From Vulcanimicrobiota bacterium (GTDB taxonomy: Bacteria; Vulcanimicrobiota; Vulcanimicrobiia; Vulcanimicrobiales; Vulcanimicrobiaceae), in contig DAHUXH010000004.1 in assembly GCA_027307235.1 (NCBI GenBank), positions 1 to 64,000 on the forward strand: a stretch of DNA of 64,000 bases, written 5' to 3'. This document shows, piece by piece, positions 49,904-57,242 of this stretch. The notes below the pieces were generated by a model. That model made no database searches, was not told the DNA's origin, and saw only the letters and a list, made by a program, of their open reading frames with translations. Position numbers and translations under genes: made by a program. Every line of letters starts with the position of its first letter. The first letter of the stretch is position 1.

Positions 49904-52471
49904 CTACTCGTAGCGCAGGGCCACGGCCGGCTGGACCCTCATCGCCCGTACGGCCGGGATCAGCGCGGCGAGCGCGGCGCAGATCAGCAAGAGGACGGCC
50001 ACCGCCGAATAGATGCGCCCATCCAAGGGCGAGGTCTGGAACAAGATCGAGACCATGAGCCGCGAGAAGGCCGCCGCGAGCCCCAGGCCGAGGGCGATGC
50101 CCACTGCGCTTTGTCCGAGAGCCCTGAGTAACACGTCGCGGACGATCGTCCCGTCGCCGGCGCCGATGGCTTTGCGGATGCCGAACTCGTGCGTGCGCTG
50201 CGCAACGCCGTACGCCGAAACGGCATAGATACCGGCTAGCGCCAAGAGCAGCGCGATGGTCGCCAGAACGCCGAAGAGCATGACGCTCTCCTGGGCTTTG
50301 CGCGCATCGCGCGCCAGAAGACCGGAAAACGACTGCACATCGGGTGAGGCCAAATTCGGATCGGTCGACGCAAAGGCGGTGTCAACCGCTTTCGCAAATC
50401 CCGCGCTGTGCCCGTCAGTGCGAACGACAAACCTGTCGAAATTCGGGAATTGCGAGACCGGTAGATAATATTCGGGAACAATTGGATCGGCGTAGGAACT
50501 GCGTGTGTCACCGACGACGCCGACGATCCGACCAGGCAAACCGATGAACGACGACGTCATCTGTTTTCCTACAACGTCGAGCGTGCCGAACCACGTCCGA
50601 GCAAAATCGGCATTCACGATAACGACACGTTGCGAGTGCGGGCTGTCCGAATCGGTGAAAGAGCGCCCCCGAACGAGCGGTATTCGAAGGCTTGAAAAAT
50701 AGGCAGGCCCGACGGCGTGTGTCTGAATGTCCGGCTCGGGCTTGTGTTCCTTCCCCAAGCTGAACGCGGTCATCACCTTCATACCCGTGAACGGGACAGC
50801 CCAGGCCGCCGAAACGCCGGTTACGCCGGGAAGTGCGGAAAGCCGTGAGCGAATAGCCCGTTCGAATTGAAGTTTTGCAGCATCGCTCTGATATCGCAAC
50901 CCGCTCAACCCGCCGAAATTCACTACGTATGTATCGGTTGCATCAAACCCCACGTCGACGTGGGTCAGCGTCGAAAAACTCTGGACGACTAGACCAGCCG
51001 AAAGCACCAGGCTGAGTGCCAATGCCACTTCGACGGCAACCAAGCCAGACCGTAAGCGTTTTACGCCGCCGTGGTCGTCCGACCGGCCCGCGGTTTTCAA
51101 CGTCTCAGCTAAATTGCGACGATGAATGAGTGCCGGAACCAATCCGCTCAATAGCGTTGTCAATCCGACCAATCCGATCGCATACCACAAGACGGCGCCG
51201 TCAATTTGAACCTCCTCCCAGCGCGGAATGGGTGGCGAATCGGCAGTTGCGAAGAGCGTGAGCGCAATCCATCCGACGAAAAGCCCGACCGTACCGCCGG
51301 CGATCGCGAGCAACGCCGTCTCGGTTACCAATTGCGTCACGACGCGCCCGCGCGAGGCACCAAGTGCCGCGCGAACGGCAAGTTCGCCTTGACGCGCCGC
51401 GAGCCGCATGAGTTGCAGGTTGGTAAGATTCGCGCAGGCTAAGAGCAGCACCATCGCGACCGCCGCATAGAGCAGCCAGAGCAGCGGGCGAACCGGTCCG
51501 ACGATGCGCGGCACCAATGCGGACAATCCGCCGCCGTGAAAAGTCCGGAATGTTTGACCCGCACCGTCGACGTACCGGAATGCATCAGGATAGCGATGTG
51601 CCAGCGTGCCGAATATGCGGTCGAGATCGGATTGTGCGGTGGTCGCATTGACGCCGTCGCGCAGTCGAGCGATACCCGTCCAAATCCGATACCCGCGTAC
51701 GGATGCCGTAGGTGAGTGCGGGTCCATGGGCAGCCAGTACTGGTTTTGAACCAGACCGCTTGGTTCCGGATCGCGTATGCTCGGCAGAGCAACGCCCACG
51801 ATGCGATAGCCGATCCCGTTGAGCACCATCGTCCGGCTGAGGACTGTGGGGTCAGCGCCGAAGTACGTGCGCCAGACGCCGTCCGAAATGACCACGCTGC
51901 GCGAACCGATATCGTGTGTGTCGAGGAAACGCCCCAGTTCGGGGCGCACGCCCAGCACCGCGAAATAGTAGCCGTCTACGAGCAACCCTTTGAGACTGAC
52001 CGCACGTCCCCGGCCCGTCATCGTCTCTGGAAAGTCAAATCCCGACGCTCCGAGTTCAGAGAGCGTGCGGTTTTGCGCGCGGACGTCTTGGATATTCGGC
52101 TGCGAAAAATCGGACTCAATCAACGGATTCTGCGAAACGAAAACCAGCTGTTGCGGTGAGGGATACGGCAGCGAGCGGAACAGCACGCCTTCCAGCACGC
52201 TTGCCACGGCGACGTTCGCGCCGATGGCGAGCGAGATCGCTAGAATTGCGACGGCGGTATAGAGCGGCGCCCCGCGCAGCGTGCGCAGCGCGTAGGCGAG
52301 ATCGCGTGCGACGAATTCCACGTGCATGCGAATCCCCGCACACATCACGTCGGTCGCGGCGGCGAGCGGGTGAAGACCGCGCGCGCGAACATCCGAAGCG
52401 ATAGAATAGGCATAGCCACGTCTGTAGTCGGCAGGGCAAAAGAGCAGCGCGAAGCGCAGGAACGGATGCAT
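49904..52471 (-). CDS. ADOP-family ABC permease, second copy
   Basis: An 855-residue permease with the same duplicated FtsX/MacB-PCD plan as the gene at 46.9 kb and the same ending (RAMRVQPAVALRYE). The N-terminus carries the short ADOP lead (FLRFALLFCPADYRRGYAYS) before the first membrane helix. Unlike the first copy, no adaptor or ATPase gene follows; the next gene downstream is padR of the other operon. It may use the ATPase encoded at 44.9 kb or one elsewhere. ATG at 52469-52471, 5 bases after padR. Confidence 0.9.
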   Translation of the reverse strand: MHPFLRFALLFCPADYRRGYAYSIASDVRARGLHPLAAATDVMCAGIRMHVEFVARDLAYALRTLRGAPLYTAVAILAISLAIGANVAVASVLEGVLFRSLPYPSPQQLVFVSQNPLIESDFSQPNIQDVRAQNRTLSELGASGFDFPETMTGRGRAVSLKGLLVDGYYFAVLGVRPELGRFLDTHDIGSRSVVISDGVWRTYFGADPTVLSRTMVLNGIGYRIVGVALPSIRDPEPSGLVQNQYWLPMDPHSPTASVRGYRIWTGIARLRDGVNATTAQSDLDRIFGTLAHRYPDAFRYVDGAGQTFRTFHGGGLSALVPRIVGPVRPLLWLLYAAVAMVLLLACANLTNLQLMRLAARQGELAVRAALGASRGRVVTQLVTETALLAIAGGTVGLFVGWIALTLFATADSPPIPRWEEVQIDGAVLWYAIGLVGLTTLLSGLVPALIHRRNLAETLKTAGRSDDHGGVKRLRSGLVAVEVALALSLVLSAGLVVQSFSTLTHVDVGFDATDTYVVNFGGLSGLRYQSDAAKLQFERAIRSRLSALPGVTGVSAAWAVPFTGMKVMTAFSLGKEHKPEPDIQTHAVGPAYFSSLRIPLVRGRSFTDSDSPHSQRVVIVNADFARTWFGTLDVVGKQMTSSFIGLPGRIVGVVGDTRSSYADPIVPEYYLPVSQFPNFDRFVVRTDGHSAGFAKAVDTAFASTDPNLASPDVQSFSGLLARDARKAQESVMLFGVLATIALLLALAGIYAVSAYGVAQRTHEFGIRKAIGAGDGTIVRDVLLRALGQSAVGIALGLGLAAAFSRLMVSILFQTSPLDGRIYSAVAVLLLICAALAALIPAVRAMRVQPAVALRYE

Positions 52472-52476
52472 TCGGC

Positions 52477-52827
52477 TTACCCGAGCGCCGGCAGCAGGTG
52501 CCGCGATCGTGCCAGCTTCACGACGCTGTCGAGACGCTGCGCTTCGGCTTGCGCAATTTTCCGGCCCCAAGGAGTGAGCCGGTAGTAACGTCGCCGGCCG
52601 TCGTCGTCGTCCGATTCGCTCTCGACGATCCAGCCATCCGTTGCCATCTGTTTCAAGTAGCGGTAGAGCGCGCCGGGCATGAGCCGGATTGCGCCTGCGG
52701 TGGTTGTCTCGACTTCCTCGGCAATGTCGGCGCCATGCCGCTCACCGTCGGCAAGCGCCAGCAGCACGTAAAAAGCGCTCGCGCCGAGCGGCAATAAGGA
52801 CGACGGGTCCTGACGAGTACGGAGCAT
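52477..52827 (-). CDS. PadR-family regulator, second copy
   Basis: A 116-residue PadR protein similar along its length to the one at 49.4 kb (ALADGERHG, ALYRYLKQMATDGWI, YYRLTPWGRKIAQAEA). The ATG at 52825-52827 follows GAGG by 6 bases; a GTG two codons earlier is possible. It leads the second ADOP gene. Its leader has a strong promoter and a 13-bp imperfect palindrome, so it probably represses itself and the permease. Confidence 0.92.
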   Translation of the reverse strand: MLRTRQDPSSLLPLGASAFYVLLALADGERHGADIAEEVETTTAGAIRLMPGALYRYLKQMATDGWIVESESDDDDGRRRYYRLTPWGRKIAQAEAQRLDSVVKLARSRHLLPALG

Positions 52828-52846
52828 GACCACCTCACGAGAACAG

Positions 52847-52901
52847 TATCACAAATGCGTTATATCGCAGTTATGATATATCTCGCCGGTGCCGCTGTCA
52901 A
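52847..52901 (-). promoter_or_regulatory. Promoter and operator of the second padR-ADOP pair
   Basis: On the minus strand, TTGACA (52896-52901), a 17-bp spacer and TATCAT (52873-52878) form a near-consensus promoter. TATCACAAATGCG (52847-52859) and CGCAGTTATGATA (52866-52878) are inverted with 11 of 13 positions matching and 6 bases between. The repeat overlaps the -10 box and start site. The rest of 52828-53032 contains nothing I can support. Confidence 0.75.
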
Positions 52902-53032
52902 TCGGCTTCGCCCAGACGTTAGCGCAAGAAGCCCGACGACGAGCAGACTTCAGGATCGGCCCGCTGTAGCGAGCGTTCGTCAATGCCGATGCATGGCCAA
53001 TGATGTCGCCGCGCCGGAGAAGGATCGTCTCG

Positions 53033-53998
53033 TTATTGCGGCAGCGGCAAGTTGTTCGCGCGGGCGGTGAGCCAGGGGGTGAGGTCGACGCTCCACAGCT
53101 TTCCAAGCGCCGTCGGAGCCGGTGTTGCCTCGGGGTGAGACATGTCGGCGGCGGAGGTGAAGTAGAGCGTCTTCGCGTCGGGCGAGAGGCGTGGTTCGAT
53201 GGCGTCACCCGCCGGATTGATCGTCCGTCCCATGTCGCGTGCAGGGCTCCAAGTCCCACGACGACGGAAGCTGATGAACAGATCGGCTGTCCCCTTTCGC
53301 GCCGGCGGCCGCGTCGAACTGAAGATCACGAACGAGTTGTCGGGAGCCACCGTGGGATCGAACTCCGCATAGCGCGGATCGCCGAAGGGAGCGGGTGCGC
53401 TCGAGCGATAGCTTCCGGCTTCTCGCCGCGACGTGAACAGGTGAAAGACGCCCTTCTTGCCCGAAGCGCGCATGAAATAGAGTGTACCGTCGGCGGCGAT
53501 TGCCGGACTGTAGGTCGACGTGTTCGCGTTGATCGCGTCGGGCAGCCGTTGCGGCGTTCCCCATCCCGCTCCCGAACGCCGCACGATCCAGAGGTTTCCG
53601 CCGCGTTTGGGGAGATAGCGGCCGTAATAAAACGCATCGAGCGGCCTGCCGCCCATTGCGACGGGGCGGTTCGAAGCGAAGATCATCGCCGATCCATCCG
53701 GCGTGATGACCTCTTCGAGGTCGCGCCAGGTGCCGGAAAATGGGACCACGCGCGGCGCAGACCAGCCACCGCCGCTGCGCGTCGATTCCAGGATCGTGTC
53801 GTCCTTGCCGGCTTTGCTCGTGATGTAGAGTGTCTGCGCCGATGATGTGAAGGCAACGTCAATCAACTGTTTGCCCGGGGGCACCGGAAACGGTTGGAAC
53901 AGGGTAGGCGTCGCGACGCGCACAGCGGCGACAGCAACCGCGCCGATGGCGGTAACTGCGACGATGATGATGCGGAGGAAACGGAACCAACGCGTCAT
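53033..53998 (-). CDS. PD40 beta-propeller protein, paralog of the gene at 21.5 kb
   Basis: A 321-residue protein with an N-terminal membrane anchor or signal (FLRIIIVAVTAIGAVAVAA). PD40 repeats include VAFTSSAQTLYITSK, EVITPDGSAMIFASNRP, PAIAADGTLYFMRA, PTVAPDNSFVIFSSTRP and PRLSPDAKTLYFTSA. The repeat order and phrases (GGWSAPRVVPFSGTWRD against SWSAPEVAPFSGIYRD) show common descent with the 21.5 kb gene. GGGAG precedes the ATG by 9 bases. Probably a periplasmic propeller; no enzyme domain. Confidence 0.85.
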   Translation of the reverse strand: MTRWFRFLRIIIVAVTAIGAVAVAAVRVATPTLFQPFPVPPGKQLIDVAFTSSAQTLYITSKAGKDDTILESTRSGGGWSAPRVVPFSGTWRDLEEVITPDGSAMIFASNRPVAMGGRPLDAFYYGRYLPKRGGNLWIVRRSGAGWGTPQRLPDAINANTSTYSPAIAADGTLYFMRASGKKGVFHLFTSRREAGSYRSSAPAPFGDPRYAEFDPTVAPDNSFVIFSSTRPPARKGTADLFISFRRRGTWSPARDMGRTINPAGDAIEPRLSPDAKTLYFTSAADMSHPEATPAPTALGKLWSVDLTPWLTARANNLPLPQ

Positions 53999-54114
53999 AA
54001 AAAATTCTCCCGGGCGCGGAAAGCAGCCGGTCGATTCTGGTCCTGCCACCTCTTCTCCTACGTTGTGGGTGAAATGCAAGGCAGCGGGTAGGGCGGCGCG
54101 AATGTGTGAGACTC

Positions 54115-54465
54115 ATGATCGACGACGAGCGAATGACGTTGGAAGAAGCCGCGAGTGCCGCGCCGGGAGCGGTGACGTTCATTGACGTGCGCAAGAAGCC
54201 CGACGACAAACAGATACCCGGCTCGATCCGTTACGATCAGCAAGCGTTGCTCGATGCCGATGCACCGACGGTTGCGTTGCCGCGGCAGGGAAAGGTCGTC
54301 ATTTATTGCGGCAGCGGCAATTCGTGCGTGCGCGTCGCCGAGCATCTGCGCTCGATCGGGTATGAGAACGCGGTCGCGCTCGACGGCGGCTACGCATCGT
54401 GGCGAGAAGCGGGATTGCCGCTCGAAGATCTGGGCGAACAGCAGACCCCGCCACAGGCAACGTAA
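54115..54465 (+). CDS. Rhodanese-like sulfurtransferase
   Basis: A 116-residue single rhodanese domain. TFIDVRKKPDDKQIPGSI is the N-terminal signature, and the active-site loop YCGSGNSCVRVAEHL holds the catalytic Cys after VIY. The ending (LDGGYASWREAGLPL) is typical. It transfers sulfur from thiosulfate or persulfides to thiol acceptors. The ATG at 54115 is used; a GTG at 54106 would add three residues. Followed after 24 bases by aroC on the same strand. Confidence 0.88.
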   Translation: MIDDERMTLEEAASAAPGAVTFIDVRKKPDDKQIPGSIRYDQQALLDADAPTVALPRQGKVVIYCGSGNSCVRVAEHLRSIGYENAVALDGGYASWREAGLPLEDLGEQQTPPQAT

Positions 54466-54489
54466 CGCGCGAACGCCAACCAAGGCGGG

Positions 54490-55653
54490 GTGTTCCGTTA
54501 TCTGACCGCCGGTGAGTCGCATGGACCGGCGCTCGTCGGCATCCTCGACGGCTTGCCCGCGCAGCTCGAGCTCGACGTCGCCCGCATCAACGAAACGCTC
54601 GCGCGCCGCCAAGGCGGGTACGGGCGAGGTGGGCGCATGAAGATCGAGCGCGACGAAATCGAATTTCTGGCCGGCCTGCGCGGCGGGAAGACGCTCGGGT
54701 CGCCGGTCGCGGTGATGATCCGCAATCGCGACTTCGAGAACGTCCGCGAGCTGATGGACCCGCTGACCGGCCACGGCAAGCCGCTCACCAATCCGCGCCC
54801 CGGTCATGCCGACTATGCGGGTTCGTTGAAATACCGCCATCGCGATCTGCGCAACGTGCTCGAACGAGCGAGCGCGCGCGAGACGGCGATGCGCGTCGGC
54901 CTGGGGGCGATCTGCGCGCAGTTTCTTGAAGCGCTCGGCATCGTCACGCACAGTTACGTGCATCGCATCGGCGACGTGGAAGCGCCCGACCTGGGCGCGT
55001 TCTCGCAAGACGACGTCGAGGCGAGCGACGTGCGCTGCCCGCACGCACCGACCGCGCAGAAGATGATCGCGGCAATCGACACGGCCAAAGCCGCCGGTGA
55101 TACCCTCGGCGGGCAATTCATCGTGCGTGTCGACGGCGTCCCGGCCGGCATCGGCAGCAACCGGCAGCCGGAGACGCGACTCGACGGCGTGCTCGCCGGT
55201 GCCTTGATGGGGATGCAGACCGTCAAAGCGGTTGAAGTCGGGCTCGGTGCCGACGTTGCCGCCAAGCCGGGCTCGCAAGCGCACGACGTCTTCTCGCTGG
55301 AAGCCGGTGATGTCGTTCGCGGCAGCAATCGCGCGGGCGGCATCGAAGGCGGCATGTCCAATGGTCAGCCGATCGTGCTGCGCGTCTCGGTCAAACCGAT
55401 TCCCACGCTGATGAAAGCGCTGCCGTCCGTGAACTTGCACGAGCAGACCGATGCCCCGGCGTCGATCGTGCGCAGCGACGTGTGCGTCGTTCCGGCCGGT
55501 GCCATCGTGGGCGAAGCGATGGTGCGGCTTGCGCTCGTCGCACCGATCCTCGAAAAATACGGTGGCGATTCGATGGAAGAGACGCTCGACAATCTGCGGC
55601 GATCGAACGACGCCGCGGCCGCGCTCTTCGCCAAGCACACGGAGGGTGTATGA
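54490..55653 (+). CDS. aroC: Chorismate synthase
   Basis: Converts EPSP to chorismate, using reduced FMN. The 387-residue protein shows the three family signatures: GESHGPALVGILDGLP with ARRQGGYGRGGRM, RHRDLRNVLERASARETAMRV-type core (first 20 bases of the block visible as RHRDLRNVLERASARET), and GSNRAGGIEGGMSNGQPI. GTG start just after AAGGCGG. Its stop overlaps the aroK start, placing it first in the aroC-aroK-aroB set. Confidence 0.95.
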   Translation: MFRYLTAGESHGPALVGILDGLPAQLELDVARINETLARRQGGYGRGGRMKIERDEIEFLAGLRGGKTLGSPVAVMIRNRDFENVRELMDPLTGHGKPLTNPRPGHADYAGSLKYRHRDLRNVLERASARETAMRVGLGAICAQFLEALGIVTHSYVHRIGDVEAPDLGAFSQDDVEASDVRCPHAPTAQKMIAAIDTAKAAGDTLGGQFIVRVDGVPAGIGSNRQPETRLDGVLAGALMGMQTVKAVEVGLGADVAAKPGSQAHDVFSLEAGDVVRGSNRAGGIEGGMSNGQPIVLRVSVKPIPTLMKALPSVNLHEQTDAPASIVRSDVCVVPAGAIVGEAMVRLALVAPILEKYGGDSMEETLDNLRRSNDAAAALFAKHTEGV

Positions 55654-56174
55654 GAAAGCATCTTGCGCTCGTCGGCTTCATGGCGGCGGGCAAGTCGACG
55701 ATCGGTAAGAAGCTCGCGCGCGAAATCGGCTGCGCGTTCTTCGATTCCGATGACATGGTCGTCAAAGAGCACGGCCAGATCAGCGACATCTTCTACGCTG
55801 AAGGCGAAGCGGCGTTTCGCCGGTACGAGCACGCGGCGATCGCGCAGGTGATCGAAGACGGCGAACCCGGCGTCATCGCGCTCGGCGGCGGTGCCGTCAC
55901 CCACGAGCCGACGCAGAAGCTGCTCAAGAAGCGAGCCTATCGCATCTTCGTGAAAGTGACGCCCGAGCAGGTGCTCGAACGTCTGAAGCGCAGCAAGGAG
56001 ATTCGCCCGCTCATCGGGCCAACGCCGTCGCTCGCGCGCATCAAGGAACTCTACGCTAAACGCATGCCGGCGTATGCGCATGCCGATCTTGTCGTCGAAG
56101 CCGACACCATGACCGGCAAGCAGATCATCGAATCGATCGTCACGTGGATGCACAAGAAGAAGATCCAACTCTGA
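55650..56174 (+). CDS. aroK: Shikimate kinase
   Basis: Phosphorylates shikimate with ATP. The 174-residue P-loop kinase has Walker A GFMAAGKSTIG, the substrate-binding FFDSDDMVVKEHG, the FRRYEHAAI region, IALGGGAVT and the lid Arg in KEIRPLIG. The start overlaps the aroC stop (ATGA), and the aroB frame begins inside its last 31 bases. Confidence 0.94.
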   Translation: MRKHLALVGFMAAGKSTIGKKLAREIGCAFFDSDDMVVKEHGQISDIFYAEGEAAFRRYEHAAIAQVIEDGEPGVIALGGGAVTHEPTQKLLKKRAYRIFVKVTPEQVLERLKRSKEIRPLIGPTPSLARIKELYAKRMPAYAHADLVVEADTMTGKQIIESIVTWMHKKKIQL

Positions 56175-57238
56175 CGATCGACGATCGGCTCGGATACCCG
56201 ATCGTCGTCGCTGCCAACGTCCGTCAACAACTGGTGCAGTTCTTGCGCGCATGCGGACGCTTTGTCGTGCTCTGCGATGCCAATCGTCACGTTCGTACCT
56301 ACGCGCAATCGCTCACGCGCGGCGTGCGCGGTCGCATCGACGTGATTCCCGTTCAACTCGGCGAGCCGCGCAAACGCTTAGCGACGGTGGAGCGCGTCCT
56401 TGAGCGGCTCGCGGCATGCGGCGCGGATCGTGAAACGCTCGTACTCGGGGTCGGAGGCGGTGTTGCGAGCGACCTTTTCGGGTTCGCAGCGGCGACGTTC
56501 ATGCGCGGCGTTCCCTACGCGCACGTGGCGACGAGTTTGGTTGCGATGGTCGATGCCGCGATCGGCGGCAAGACGGGCGTCGATTTGGACGCGGGAAAAA
56601 ATCTTGCCGGCGTCTTTCGCGATCCGATCGCCGTGTTCGCTCACGTCGATGCGATGCGAACGCTCGCACCCAAGCACGTTCGTGAAGGTTTGGCCGAGAT
56701 CGTCAAGGCGAGCATCATCGAGGGCGGCGAGTTCTTCGAGATGCTGGAGTGGCTGTCGGCGCATCCGAGCTCGCGTTGGCCGTGGGCGCGTATCGTTGCC
56801 GACTCGATCGCCGTCAAGGCGGCAATCGTCGCCGAGGATCATCTCGAACATGGCGCGCGAGAGGTGTTGAACTTGGGACACACGTTCGCGCACGCATACG
56901 AGCGCGCAAGCGGGTACCGCGTGTCGCACGGCGCCGCCGTGTCGGTCGGCTTGCGCGCAGCCGGGATCATGGCGCAGCGTCTGACGGGTTTCGACAACGG
57001 CGAACATCTGCGCGTTGCGACGCTACTTACGCTGCTCGGCATGCCGGTGCGTCTCGAACTCGACCCGAAGACGGTCTATGCCGCGATGAGCACCGATAAG
57101 AAGAAGCGCGCGGGCGTGCTGCGCTTCGTGCTCCCACGCGCGATCGGCGATGTGGAATTCGGTGTGCGCGTCCCGGCGCGGACCCTACTCGACACGCTCG
57201 CGCGCTGCACGCAGCTCCCCGGCGCCGCTGACCGTTAG
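56144..57238 (+). CDS. aroB: 3-dehydroquinate synthase
   Basis: Closes the ring of DAHP to 3-dehydroquinate, needing NAD and a divalent metal. The 364-residue protein has the NAD-binding GVGGGVASDLFGFAAATFMRG, the catalytic IGGKTGVDL with KNLAG, and the metal ligands in IVAEDHLEHGAREVLNLGHTF and VSHGAAVSVGLR. The usual HGEAV reads HGAAV, a small departure. The GTG at 56144 overlaps aroK by 31 bases and has a poor ribosome site, so the true start may be a few codons later. Confidence 0.93.
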   Translation: MDAQEEDPTLTIDDRLGYPIVVAANVRQQLVQFLRACGRFVVLCDANRHVRTYAQSLTRGVRGRIDVIPVQLGEPRKRLATVERVLERLAACGADRETLVLGVGGGVASDLFGFAAATFMRGVPYAHVATSLVAMVDAAIGGKTGVDLDAGKNLAGVFRDPIAVFAHVDAMRTLAPKHVREGLAEIVKASIIEGGEFFEMLEWLSAHPSSRWPWARIVADSIAVKAAIVAEDHLEHGAREVLNLGHTFAHAYERASGYRVSHGAAVSVGLRAAGIMAQRLTGFDNGEHLRVATLLTLLGMPVRLELDPKTVYAAMSTDKKKRAGVLRFVLPRAIGDVEFGVRVPARTLLDTLARCTQLPGAADR

Positions 57239-57242
57239 TCGC

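Noticed and set aside
52849-53259. A 136-codon minus-strand open frame before the second PD40 gene
   Set aside because: Pro/Ser/Arg-rich, overlaps the PD40 gene in another frame, and ends in the padR operator.
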